From positions 299,995,466-300,059,465 of the forward strand of contig CM057009.1 in NCBI GenBank assembly GCA_029891345.1: DNA of 64,000 nucleotides, in the 5' to 3' direction. Positions 10,936-21,294 of this stretch are shown here, in pieces; the stretch's first letter is position 1; every line of letters begins with the position of its first letter. The DNA comes from Dryococelus australis. Taxonomy: Eukaryota > Arthropoda > Insecta > Phasmatodea > Phasmatidae. The notes beneath the pieces were generated by a model that was given only the letters and a program-made list of their open reading frames with translations, searched no databases and was not told the DNA's origin. The position numbers and the translations under genes were made by a program.

Positions 10936-11585
10936 TTATGTAGCTTTTTTAAAAATTAAACACACATTAATTTCTTGGTTGTTAAAAATAATCAGTTTAC
11001 CATCTTGATAGACAATTGTAACAACTATTTCTTCGACACAATTAACTATTACTGGCAGATATATCAATGTATTTGATTTTTCAATTATTTGATATCTTGG
11101 AGCCACCGCACACATGAATTCATGTGGTGTATTTGTCGGTTTCCCATTCAAATATGAACCACCTACAATATTAACATTTATACAACATACATTTACTGAC
11201 AATATATTAACCTGTTTTGACAATTCGCACAATTGATTAGCTGGATATACTCTCCATTCATAATCCAACATAGTTGCAATTGGATTGTCTTCTGAGAAAT
11301 CGATATCAAAATTACTATACATTGCACTAGTTAACGTGTTTGGATTTCGACATAATCAGAAATGTACATTTTTAGGTAATGCTGATTTAATGCATGTTTC
11401 TAAGTCGTCCAACTCATAAGATCCGACCAGTATCACAATCCTGTAGGTTTGTTCACCAACATTAACCATAAATTATTGGTTATGCATATCAATGATTGGT
11501 ATGCTGTTGTAGGTTACGAATTCAATTAGACATATTTGCCATTCTCAATCTAACTCCAATGGAGGGAAATATACTGCATATAATT
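10936..11585 (-). pseudogene. Polinton minor capsid (penton-like, single jelly-roll) remnant
   Basis: The C-terminal 128 codons (10936-11322) are open. They contain VCCINVNIVGGSYLNGKPTN, then VAPRYQIIEKSNTLIYLPV and a final VTIVYQDGKLIIF strand pattern. The N-terminal part is upstream in other frames, with several stops: FVTYNSIPIIDMHN near 11510 and IVILVGSYELDDLETCIKSA near 11430. Together these span about 215 codons. In the family this protein forms the pentameric vertices of the capsid. It precedes the major capsid gene in the same direction, the usual Polinton arrangement. Confidence 0.72.
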
Positions 11586-11639
11586 AAAAAGAATTACTAC
11601 TAAATATAAACCTAATTGACATATTAATAATATGTTTTA

Positions 11640-12045
11640 AAATTACACTAGCTTATGTATCATATTTACAAACAAAAAATGTAAACATAAATGATGACAA
11701 CTAATTTTAATTAGTAACTTTTCTGTTTAGATAATTGTATCTTAATTGCATGTTTTTAACAGTCACATTTTTTATTTGGAGGATGTAAATCACCGAAACT
11801 GTTGTAATACAGTGATTTATTTATGTTTTTAATTAATACAAAGCAATGTGTTCCTTTGTTTTGTTTAGAATGTATATTAACAATCATAGATTCACAAAGA
11901 TTTGGTTTCTTTAGTAAATCTTCTCTCATATACATGATTTGGAAATAGGGACTATCCAGTTTCTTTACAAATAAATTAATATCTTTGTTTGTTAATGCAC
12001 ATTTTGGAAGACTATTTAGGACTTGCTGGGTTTTTTTTTCACGTT
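11640..12045 (-). pseudogene. Adenovirus-type (adenain-like) cysteine protease remnant
   Basis: Reading leftward, the frame passes LPKCALTNKDINLFVKKL, then NKGTHCFVLIKN, which holds the catalytic His of the family. YYNSFGDLHPP follows, where the third catalytic position appears as Asn. A TAA ends the frame near 11754. Beyond it another frame carries SCHHLCLHFL with the expected nucleophilic Cys at codon 11697-11699. About 125 codons are recognisable, shorter than the usual 180-200 because the N-terminus and the stretch before the Cys are eroded. The family matures capsid proteins inside the particle. The gene lies between the PLA2-like and penton-like genes. Confidence 0.72.
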
Positions 12046-12049
12046 TCGA

Positions 12050-12539
12050 GTATTTTCATTCTTGTCCAACTTTATAGGTTTTCAAATCCATTCCTTTACC
12101 TTCTGACTTAACAGCTCTGCTAATTGCCTAAACTCCTCTGAGGATCGATCCAAGTGCTGTTAATGCTGGAAATAGTAATGGAATGATTACTCCTTTCTTT
12201 GTTTTTTGTTTAGTTTTACATTTTAAACCTATTACATTTTTTAACCTTTGTAAACATGACTTTGTCAATGACCCAGGTGCTTAGCTTTTCACCTATCAAT
12301 TTAGATGGATACTTTCTTATATTTGCTGATCTATTGGCTAGATGTGTATCCGATATATGTCTTTCTTTCAAATTTTTTGTTTGATCATACACAGTATAGT
12401 GTTCTTTACAAGCATTATCCAGAGAGTTTATTCCTTGATTGTTCTGTGCCAGACATTTGGCAAGTTTAGTACCCAGTCTGGAATAATTGTATTTTGGTAA
12501 ATGCAATTCAAATGGCAATTTATTAATCGATGTACTCAA
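12050..12539 (-). pseudogene. Phospholipase-A2-like protein with hydrophobic tail, degraded
   Basis: From a start at 12539 the frame reads through LPFELHLPKYNYSRLGTKL and then NSLDNACKEHYTVYD to a stop near 12216. In the family the first block carries the glycine-rich calcium loop and the second a His-Asp catalytic pair. Here the loop reads YSRLG and the Asp after the His is Tyr, so the enzyme would be inactive. In a shifted frame beyond the stop, VIIPLLFPALTALGSILRGV (near 12180) looks like the hydrophobic segment that follows this domain in Polinton and adintovirus proteins. In parvoviruses a related domain opens endosomal membranes; that role is only inferred here. Confidence 0.65.
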
Positions 12540-12599
12540 TACATTGTTTCCTTTTTTTTGTACATTTAGTACAAGCCATTATTTTCAACTGAATGTGAA

Positions 12600-12995
12600 A
12601 CTATATATATATATATACTTGCATTTATAGATTTTATGTTAGTTTTAGATTAGTATGTTACATTATTACATTACATTAGAACAGTACATTAGTATGTTAT
12701 GTTATATAACTTTATTATATGTTGCATTATGATATGTTACATTATTGTGTTAAATTAGTAAATTACATTAGTATGCTAAATTAGTATTTACATTAGAACA
12801 TTACACTAGTATGCTAAATTAGTATGTTATGTTAGTATGTTGCATTAGTACATCACATTAGTATGTTGCATTAGTACATCACATTAGTATGTTGCATTAG
12901 TATATTATGTTACAATATGTTACTTTATGATATGTTATGTTAGTATGTTACATTACATTACATTATGATATGTTACATTCTGATATGCTATAGCA
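12600..12995. repeat. Degenerate ACATTAGTATGTT-type reiteration at the strand switch
   Basis: About 350 bp consist of 10-13-bp variants of TTACATTAGTATGTT, GTTGCATTAGTACATCAC and TTATGATATGTTACATT, preceded by a TA microsatellite at 12601-12616. It separates the leftward capsid arm from the rightward ATPase and integrase arm. It could have hosted divergent promoters or an origin, or it may simply be a later expansion. Confidence 0.8.
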
Positions 12996-13017
12996 TGTAT
13001 TTGTGTAAAAATTAAGA

Positions 13018-13626
13018 TTATACAACAAAATGTATATCTGCCAGTAATTGTAAATACAAAAGAAATTGTGATTGAATAGAAACATGGCATTCTTTTACCA
13101 TCAAATATATTATGTATGTGGAATAACTTGTGTCATTATGTCGCTGTTGGAACATCCAAATGGACTTAAATTTGAAAACATGTACATGTTTTCTAAAACA
13201 ATACAACAAAAGAAATATCAACGATTAGCTACCATTTGTTCGTTAATTGAAGGAATGCGACATTCCCATTTTACAAATAAAGAAGATATAGTGCTTCCAA
13301 ATAAGGAATTACCCAATTCCGTATTTATTTTTGACGATGTTTGGTGTGAACTGCAGGGTGAAATACAGCAATATTTTAGCTATGGTCGACATTCAAATGT
13401 TAATTGGTTTTATCTATCACAAAGTTATGCACCAATTCCAAAACATAATTTGTGCGATAACACAAATATGGTAATTGTGTTAAAAAGGGATAATATGAAT
13501 GTGCATAATACTTACAATGATCATGTTTTAGGCGATATGACCTTTACAAAGTTTAAAGATATGTGTTTTTACTGTTGGAAAAAAATACAATTTTATGGTG
13601 ATTATACCAATGCTTCCACTATATAA
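13018..13626 (+). pseudogene. Polinton packaging ATPase (A32/FtsK-HerA type), Walker A lost
   Basis: An open frame of 184 codons starts at 13072; homology may begin earlier. After a CGITCVIMSLL stretch at the place of the Walker A loop, where the invariant Lys is absent, come EHPNGLKFENMYMFSKT, a Walker B motif SVFIFDDV (about residue 85), and a sensor-like WFYLSQSY (about residue 118). The family pumps DNA into preformed capsids. Usual length is about 230-260 residues, so the N-terminus is missing or shifted. This is the best-preserved frame of the element, but loss of the P-loop would abolish ATP binding. It begins the rightward arm. Confidence 0.75.
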
Positions 13627-13739
13627 ACGCACATATATATCTGGTTTTGACAGGTTTTTACTTCCGGGCGAAGAACAATGAGTATTTCAAAATTTGTACA
13701 TAGCAGTATAAAATGTTATCATTACAGTAGCTGTTTAAC

Positions 13740-14400
13740 CAGAAATTGCAATGGGAATTGTGATTTGAAGACATATATTACCTAATATGGGTATGGCTGT
13801 GAAAGATACTGATGAGGCAAATAAACATTATGTGGAAGATTGAAACACCATAACACTAAACATATGAAAATCGCAATCAAACCAAATTCAAGAGAAATTA
13901 ATAAAGTTAGTTGACTTGAATGGTAATGTTTATATAAACACAAGTGTAATTGCAAACATTTTTACAAATATTGAGAATGATTTACAGATTAATGAATTTA
14001 GAATAGAAGAATGTTAAAATGGTTTTGTTAAGGACTTCAGTGATATGCCGAGCATAATTTTTACACAACACAACTTGCAGATATGTATGATAATTTAATA
14101 AATGTAATTAATGAAGAGGAAAGTGCTACTATTACAAAACGACTTGAAACACAAATCGAACAAGTAATGTAATATAAAAGTGATGAATTGATTCATAAAA
14201 AATATGGCTTCGTTACACGAACAGATCTGAGAAAACAAAATAATGATTTCGAAACTTGAATAAATTATTTTATTAATGATTTGAGAGCTAAGACTATAAC
14301 TAAATTAGATATTGTTTTAAGTAAAGTCGATAAGATAGAAAAAGCACAAACTATTTGGCCCACTTCAACAGTTAAAAAAACCAACTACTTATTACATATA
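13740..14400 (+). pseudogene. Coiled-coil/fibre-like Polinton protein remnant
   Basis: The plus strand has a trail of charged, heptad-like peptide fragments: DTDEANKHYVED (about 13810), LVDLNGNVYINTSVIANIFT (about 13910), LINVINEEESATITKRLETQ (about 14100) and LDIVLSKVDKIEKAQTIW (about 14310). They change frame and are broken by at least six stops. The composition (Asn, Glu, Lys, Ile) suggests an extended coiled coil, such as a fibre or structural protein, but I do not recognise a specific family. Its position directly after the ATPase implies a Polinton gene. Confidence 0.4.
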
Positions 14401-14556
14401 TAAATAGTTTGAATTTATTGTAATATAATAAAAACATATCTGCCTCTGCTTCGGAATTACATAACGTTATATCTATTGTGAAGGAGAACCATTTTCAAGC
14501 CAACCAAGTCTGAATAGAATGGGATATTTTAAAAGAAGAAATATATTAAACCTGTT

Positions 14557-15125
14557 ATGAGTAGAATGGATACATTATATTCTGTGTTGAATTCGCCTAA
14601 TGAAACACACTTGGAAATTAAATCAGAAGAAGAACCTTTCACAAAGATGAACAAAAAGCAAATTCTTTCTCAATTAACTTGTCGTTATTTATCTTAACAA
14701 CATTCTTCACCTATGCGCAATACGACATTTAGTGTTTATTGAAATGGAAACAAATGGTTACTTGGAGATACTGTTAGTAAGTCGTTGCATGAGAGTAAAA
14801 TTAAAATAGGTGATTACATAACTGATGTGAGTGAAGGAGTGTTTGATGTATAGTTAAAAAAACTCTCCAAATGAATATTCTGTCATCAATTTGCAGAAAT
14901 ATGATGAACTTGTTCGTCGTACGAATGTGAATATTCGGTCAGGTGATGAAAACCACCCGAAACTACATTTAATAGGAGATATTGTCAGAAGCAGAATATA
15001 TTAAGATAAAATTGACAACCAGTATTCTCCTCTATATGGGAACAAACCCAATAATTTGGTCGATAGATTAAAACTTCTCATAGCTTCGAGAGGATCTGGT
15101 AATAATAATTCACATACAAACTAAT
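14557..15125 (+). pseudogene. Conserved hypothetical Polinton protein upstream of integrase
   Basis: A frame from the ATG at 14557 gives MSRMDTLYSVLNSPNETHLE and ends near 14697. In another frame follow NKWLLGDTVSKSLHESKIKI (about 14740-14810), then YDELVRRTNVNI (about 14900) and NNLVDRLKLLIASRGSGNN (about 15050-15110). A protein with this pattern is commonly found in Polintons immediately before the integrase, in the same direction. I know of no assigned function. At least five stops or frame changes are present. Confidence 0.5.
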
Positions 15126-15149
15126 TTGTTTCTATTATTGAATAGCTGA

Positions 15150-16105
15150 AAGGAGATGGTTATAATACCAATGAATTTTAGTAATATTTCTGATGAGTTT
15201 CTTGCCACTGAAAAGATAAGATACCTTAGAAGAGTTATTATGTAAGGGTTAAATGATCTTTTTCATGCCGATTTATGTGAAATGACATTGCTTTCCACAT
15301 AATATAAGGGATACATGTATATTTTAACCTTAATAGATGGTTTTTCCAAATAATGGTTGGGGTATACCTTTGAAATACAAAACTAGGAAGCATGTTAGCA
15401 TTGCAAAGAAGACCATTTTGAAAGAGAGCAAAACAAATTTGCTCCAAACCAACAGAGGAATCAAATTTTTTTTCTACATGGTTCCAGAAACTAATGACAT
15501 TATGGTATTAATCACTACGCAGCTTATTCGGACCATAAAGCTAGTTTTGTGGAACAATTCAACATATCGATTAAGAATTTAATATTAAACATTTCACATC
15601 GAAAGGGACTTACAAATGAGTGGATGTTTTGCCTGAAATAGTTCAATTTTATAATTCCAGATATAATAGAACAATCAAGATGGTGCCCAAAGAAGTTACA
15701 TATGATAGTTTAGTGAAAATCATTTATAATAATGTTAAAGTCATCGACATGAGAAAACAAAAGTTCAAAGTAGGTCAATACATATACATATCTCAAAGCA
15801 GAAAGGAATGTTTGAGAAAAAATATATGGTTAATTGGTCTTATGAAATATTTAAAATTATTGCAATTAGAAAAACATCCCAGAGTGTATTACATAGAAAC
15901 CTATGATGGAGAACCAATAAAAGGCAGTTGTTATGAACATGAACTGAAAAAAGTTACTTCTCCAAATGAATACTTGATTGATAAAATCACTAAAAGGAAA
16001 AAAGATATGTCCATGGTTCGATGGAGGTGTTTCTCAAAGCTCAATATTCATGGGTTAATAATAAAGATATTAAAATATTGCAATACAATGATTATAAAGT
16101 TATAA
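15150..16105 (+). pseudogene. Polinton retroviral-type integrase with chromodomain, broken
   Basis: Pieces of a DDE integrase lie in order. A DDLFHADLCEM block near 15250 supplies the first catalytic Asp. YKGYMYILTLIDGFSK follows near 15310. A single frame at about 15505-15615 then holds INHYAAYSDHKASFVEQFN with the catalytic Glu. From 15620 the frame is open for 161 codons: YNSRYNRTIKM, a KFKVGQYIYIS beta-strand block, and DGEPIKGSCYEHELKKV, then a C-terminal chromodomain-like segment whose last part, AQYSWVNNKDIK, is shifted out of frame near 16040. The family inserts the element with a 6-bp target duplication. Several stops and at least three frameshifts make it inactive. The integrase normally lies close to one end, so the right terminus should be within a few hundred bases. 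Confidence 0.82.
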
Positions 16106-17957
16106 TAGTAAATGAATGAAGTCTTATTTGATGTGTTATTTATTCAAATTGTATTTGTAATTGATTGGTTTAATTGGAAATTCGCATTAGGTGATATTTG
16201 GTTGTATTTAATTTGCAATTAAATTTGTAGTGTTTAGGTGTTAAAAAGTTGTGTTTGATTTGTAATTCAAGTTCGTATTTGTATCTTGTGTTCTTTAATT
16301 GCTTTTAATATTAAATTTCTTGAAATTGGGATAAAATGTTGTGGAATTTCACAGCTTAAAGACACATATGATATGAGTCCATTTTAATGTAATTTAGAAT
16401 GTATTTCAACCGTTATTTATTTCTTAGAACCTGGGTAATGTTTCCCAGATTTTGTTTCTCAGATTAGATTTCTATGGGATTTTGTGTTTTAATGCTACAG
16501 TTCTAGGAAAGAGGCTAATGTTTCCCAGAATTTTTCAGTTTAATTTAATTAATTTTAATATGTGAGTGAGTTTGGTTAATTTTAATTGCTGCTATTAATA
16601 GAGAGTAATATTCCTCGCTAAAAGGTTTATATGGAAATCTTTATGAAAATGTTTTGATAGTGTAAACGGTTTTTATTTTGTTGCAATCGATGAATTTTAT
16701 GGTGTAAATAATTTTTACATTGAAAAATTCATAGATTTTTTATGGTGTACACAAGTTTGGCAGTGTCTAGTAACATGCACTATTTTTGAAAAAGTGCATT
16801 TAAGATATAAAGTTTTCCTCATAAACAAATAGTTTTCAAAACTGGCCTTAAATTCTAATGCAATATCGTGAATTTAAATTTAAATGTTGTATTCTAAATA
16901 AAGTCTGCTTACTCCAAATGCAAAAGTTGTGAAAGATAGGCGAGGCAAGTCATGTTGCGAAGCACTTTATTTGAGAATGCTAGTTTTTAGCCAAGGCATT
17001 GCGCATCATGGACTAAAGTCGTCGGAGAGGCAGGGTGGAGGGGAAGAGGACAGTCTCTCTCCTAGCTCTATCGTACAGGCGACAACGGCGCATGAGCGGT
17101 GGGGCACAGCGAGCATGGAATTGGGGTTGTCGGGTTGGTGAAGGGGTGAAGGGGAGTGTACCGGGATGGTGGCACGCACTGCATACGGTGACAGTCTATT
17201 GAAACATTAGTCATGCTCTTGTCCGCGCACGGCCCAAACTCCTGCCTGCACACACTGTCAAAACTTTCGTCCATGTTGTAGAATGCTCCGAGCCCGTGCA
17301 CATCATCCTCTTCAATTCTTGATACATAAGTTTAGCTCGCTACCCCATTTACTCAATTCTCGGGCGTCCTCTAGATGGCTTTGTCCAAGAGGCTTTAGAA
17401 ACCCTCGTCCCTGGTATCTTTTGCAAAAACACATCGAGCTGTTGAAAACTAGGCGCGCGTGCTGCTTTTTAAAGACATCAATTATTTGTTTACTATAAAT
17501 TTAGAACTAATTATTACTTAACATAGATTATTAAACTTCAATGAGATTACATTATATTTTCCTATATGTTAGTACAGCCGAAATTCTGGGCTGGGAAAAT
17601 TACCGGGAGAAATCTACACCTAAAATACACACAAATATTTAAAAAAAAAACAGTTTGAATACGTATGTTTAGTATTTCCCTTAACTATAAAAACATTTGG
17701 TTTTAACACGAGTTTATTTAACGCGAGTTTGTCTAACACAAGTTTTCAATGGCTGAAAAAAGCTTTAACTTGTGTACTGCTTAAATCGAAAGCTGTGTGT
17801 TTTTCATTACTTAAAAAAAAATGTAGAGTGTGAGAATATCTCTTGTATTTGTGTTGGTATGAAACTGAACATGGAACAGTGTAAAACTAAAATTTATTTT
17901 AAGTTTGCTGAAAAAGGGGGTTTAAGTTAGCTGGAAAACGGGATAAAATTTATTGGA
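16106..17957. other. Right flank of the Polinton, no gene seen
   Basis: The stretch 16106-16900 is very AT-rich and may hold the remaining Polinton end, but I see no inverted partner near 6 kb. From 16930 to 17460 the base composition is richer in G and C, with short unconvincing ORFs. Sequence 17461-17957 is AT-rich and featureless. Confidence 0.4.
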
Positions 17958-18653
17958 TTAAAACAGAAAGTTTTGCAGGGATATAAATTTCATCGGCGAG
18001 ACTGGTGAAATTTCATTTCGCTGGGAATATGCCAGGCTCTGGCTTTGGGAAAAACAGTTTTCACAATGCTTCAGTCGCCAAGCGAAAGTAAAAATTTGTG
18101 GTGGAAAAGGCGGAGGGGAGTTAGCCAAGGTCAGTTCAAAAATCCTCTGGCTCGAGGAGGTGTTCGGGAGTTGGAGAGTTCCGACGTTGCGGGCAAAAGA
18201 CATGCTTTCTGACCTGCTTGGTCGAGGCAAGCAGGCAGCTCTCGTGATAACCGAAAACGCACTCTGGTCTGGTGTTGCTTTTATATGTATAAAACAAGGA
18301 AGACTGACTATAGTAACCATACATTTATGTATTACCCTTGCATTGCGACGTAAATTTTTGCAAGTATTTTTTTTTATTGATGTTTGCCAACTGGAAAATG
18401 AGCTTTTATAGGAGTGCGTACCGTGGCAAATATATAATAATGGGCAGTGAATTTTTTCAAGGGATGATTTTAAAGGTGCTCTGTTACCCGACAAGAGCCT
18501 TTGCGGCGAGGAAATGTGGACAGCACGCTGGGTAACTCGGGGGAGAAACTCCGCCCACCTGTGACTGCAACAGTTCCTGTCCCGCTGCTCCGCGGAGAAC
18601 ACATGCGGCCACTTTCCACGAAGATGTGTGGGCCCCTGCTCCAGCCGTACCAA
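17958..18653 (-). other. Longest uninterrupted ORF of the window, unrecognised
   Basis: This frame is 231 codons from ATG to stop, rich in Ser, Arg and Pro. I recognise no domain, signal peptide or membrane segment. A second, overlapping minus-strand frame (18484-18795) is also open and the region is moderately GC-rich, which makes long chance frames more likely. It could be a diverged exon or noise; I lean to noise. Confidence 0.15.
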
Positions 18654-18947
18654 CCGGTGTGATTAGAAAGTGCCTGACTTTCAGAGCTACCACCCTCTCA
18701 CCTGCTACACAACAATTCCCTTCATTAAGAATAGAATTGTAGCATGTTCGCCGTATTTCCACACTTCTGAACACCTCCGGATACATGGTTCGCAATTAAG
18801 AAAGTACCTTTGAAATTAATTAGATTTTCTTTCTTCCTCTTCTCTATACTTACGCTATAAGTAAACCAGCAACACTACTCTGGACATTAAGTCAGTTCAG
18901 TCTAGTATAGTCCATTCACTGTTACTTCCTACTTTTCTGACACCCTG

Positions 18948-19040
18948 CTAAGGTTCTACTTCCAGGATATTCCTCCACCTCATGGGGGAAAAAAAAGCTT
19001 ACAAAATTACACCGGAGGGCAAACGCACCGCATTCGTGGC
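18948..19040. repeat. Dispersed repeat, inverted partner of 236-320
   Basis: GTTCTACTTCCAGGATATTC at 18952 and the AAAATTACACCGGAGGGCAA block that follows are the reverse complement, with substitutions, of the segment at 236-320. The class is unknown. Confidence 0.6.
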
Positions 19041-19922
19041 GCTCAATGTAATACTATTTTACATAATAAATATTTCTTGCTAGGCATTACCAATAAACCT
19101 ATTTTGTCTGCCTTTGTTCTTATTAAGGTATACATGAAATATTGCAATTTATAGATAACATATTAGTACATGCTCAATTTAATCGAAAATGAAGTACTTT
19201 TTGATAACGTCAGTATTAAACGCTCGTAGTACATGACGTAATTAAAAAGCATCCAAACACCTCATAAGTGGGTTGATTTTCAGAAGTTTGATTAAGAAAG
19301 TGCGAAGAAACCGCGAATCGAATATATCTTCATAAAACAGTTAAGAACCAATTGTCGACATTACTCAGTTCATGCCCGGATGTATTCAAAACGAAAATGA
19401 TTTCGTTTCCCAACCTACCGGCTGTGGTTGTTTTTCCACCCTGCTTGGACTCAAGTCGAATCAGGAATCCTATAACACAGCGGCCATGACATTGCCTTCT
19501 ATCTCGGAGGCGAAGTCTCAGTTTCAGCGAAGGCTGTTTGGTTTCAGGCTCAATGGTGCACAGACCTTTCAGCACCGGTTACGATGGTTCCCAGGCAGGC
19601 GTCTACTTCTTATCCAAAGCGCTGAATAAGTATTTATAGATCTGGCGAGCGAAATAGTTCGCTCTCTTGTGTTAAACATTTTGGCAACCGACGTACACGA
19701 GTTAAGTTGGTGGTCATGAATGACGTAGCGAGTAATGCCGTGTTAATGGCCTACGTCAGCAGCAATGTGTTGCAGTTCGTCTGTCGTCGACCACTCTGAA
19801 TCACTACATCAGTCCTGTTCAGGAGCGCCAACCTGTAAATATTATTGATGGTGCTCAAAAATTAGAAGGGGGAATAAAAAAAAGAAAAATGTTTCATGCG
19901 CCATAATTTTAAAGTGGTATGA
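19041..19922. other. Intergenic DNA
   Basis: No gene or repeat is recognised. The frames on both strands at 19330-19629 overlap each other and lack domains. Confidence 0.4.
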
Positions 19923-20733
19923 CTTAAGGTTGGAGTAAAGCGACTGCCTATGGAGCACTGCACCCTACTATACAGTGTGAAGAACTCATTAAAAAAAAGT
20001 AGCACAGACACCATAAAAATATTAAGAAAAGTGCGATTTATGCTGTATATGAAAGAAGAGTGTATATATTTTCACACACTACAAAATATTTTGCTAATAT
20101 ATACGTTAGAAATGTAAATAAATAATCGATTTAAATTGTCTGTACTTTTAATTAAATTTAAGTGCATTTCCATTCCGGATGCTTCGGAAAGTCGAATTTG
20201 CAAGAAAACCTTCTTCAAGAAAGATCGTCCTAATATTTACTATGAGCGTGTATAATAAAATAATAGAAATAATGTATAATATCAAAATTATAATGAACTT
20301 TATTTACGTCAATTTCAGCCATAAATGTTTGTGACAAACGGACGTGCATTAAATTAATTATAAAAATATTCCTTGCATTATTATTAGAATTTCCTTACAC
20401 GCTATCGTAGTAAATATAATGACGATATTCCATGACAAATAATTTCTTGCAAATTCTGCTTTCTGAATCATCATCAATAATGGAAATGCGCTTAAATTTG
20501 TTTTAAAATACGGTTTATTTTAATCGATTATTTTTTTACATTTAAAAAGTATATATTTTAGTAAAATATTTTATAATGTTGCAACAAATATACATTCTTC
20601 TTTCATATACAGCATAAATCGCACTTTCCTGTCAATACTTATGGTGTCTGGAGTACTTTTCTATGAGTTCTTCTTCACGTTGTATAGTCGGGTGCAGTGC
20701 TCCATAGGCAGTTGCTTTACTTTGAACTTAAGG
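19923..20733. mobile_element. Foldback element FB-1, copy 1 (about 810 bp)
   Basis: The two halves are long inverted repeats. The left half contains GCACTGCACCCTACTATACA, then ACACCATAAAAATATTAAGA and GAAAAGTGCGATTTATGCTG. The right half carries their complements in reverse order, AGCATAAATCGCACTTTCCT through GTCGGGTGCAGTGCTCC. Arms are about 350-400 bp with substitutions and a short AT-rich centre. No coding sequence. Other copies: 35076-35523, 36508-37327 and 47985-48769. Confidence 0.85.
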
Positions 20734-20857
20734 CCGAAATTAAGGTGGATGGCAGAACTTGCCTGTTACTACGCCAGAAAATGTTGGTCGCAACGCAATC
20801 CTGCATCTATAAGAGAATTAACGACGTAACGTAAAGTTTTTAAAGGGTTGAATTATT

Positions 20858-20874
20858 GGGGGGGGGGGGGGGGG
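20858..20874. repeat. Poly-G run
   Basis: A run of about 17 consecutive G bases. Such runs are polymerase- and sequencing-sensitive, so the exact length is doubtful. Confidence 0.9.
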
Positions 20875-21142
20875 TTGCCGAGCACCGCTGAAGATATTTG
20901 TGTGAGTGGTCCATATTCAAAGCACCGCCGCAATCTTCGCCTATAGCCCTGGTGGCACTGACGGAAGTACGGGGCCGGTTATTCGTCTGCTGCTGCGATG
21001 TTCGTTGTGGGAATGCGATCTTCCGACAATGAACTTTCTACACCATTCCCTCATTCGCTAAGTCCTTATGAACACGACGCCATATAAAACATTGCATTTT
21101 CGTACACCTACAAACTGCAAGGCTGCTTCGTACACGATTGAG

Positions 21143-21294
21143 TACAGTGGCCGGCAGGTATCTGGGCCCTTGTCTTCAAAGGTGTCAGCATTTCCTCTTT
21201 TCGCGCCGTTTTCCCCCCTTTTTTTTTTCCCCCGGCGACACCGCTTCCTCGCTACGCCGCGCTGAGACGCGCCCAGATAACTGCCGGCCACAGT
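21143..21294. mobile_element. Short TA-flanked MITE, Tc1/mariner-like ends
   Basis: The left end TACAGTGGCCGGCAG and the right end CTGCCGGCCACAGTA are inverted repeats with one mismatch. They extend about 22 bp to TATCTGGGC and GCCCAGATA. The CAGTG start and flanking TA suit Tc1/mariner-type elements. The 150-bp body has no ORF of its own. Confidence 0.65.

Larger units (their letters stand above)
6866..16105. mobile_element. Decayed Polinton/Maverick (adintovirus-like) element
   Basis: Remnants of at least nine genes occur in two diverging arms: capsid and maturation genes on the minus strand (12539 down to 6866), packaging ATPase and integrase on the plus strand (13018 up to 16105). The combination of adenain-like protease, A32-type ATPase, double-jelly-roll capsid, penton-like protein and retroviral-type integrase is diagnostic of Polintons. 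Every gene has stops or frameshifts, so the copy is dead. The protein-primed DNA polymerase body is not found and no long terminal inverted repeat is visible. The element is therefore truncated, at least on the left where a SINE tail sits. It was presumably mobile and possibly capable of making virions once; that is inference from the family. Confidence 0.88.

Noticed and set aside
17958..18653. 231-codon minus-strand ORF, longest in the window
   Set aside because: No domain, biased composition, overlapping open frame on the same strand and no conservation evidence. Kept only as a low-confidence note, not as a gene.
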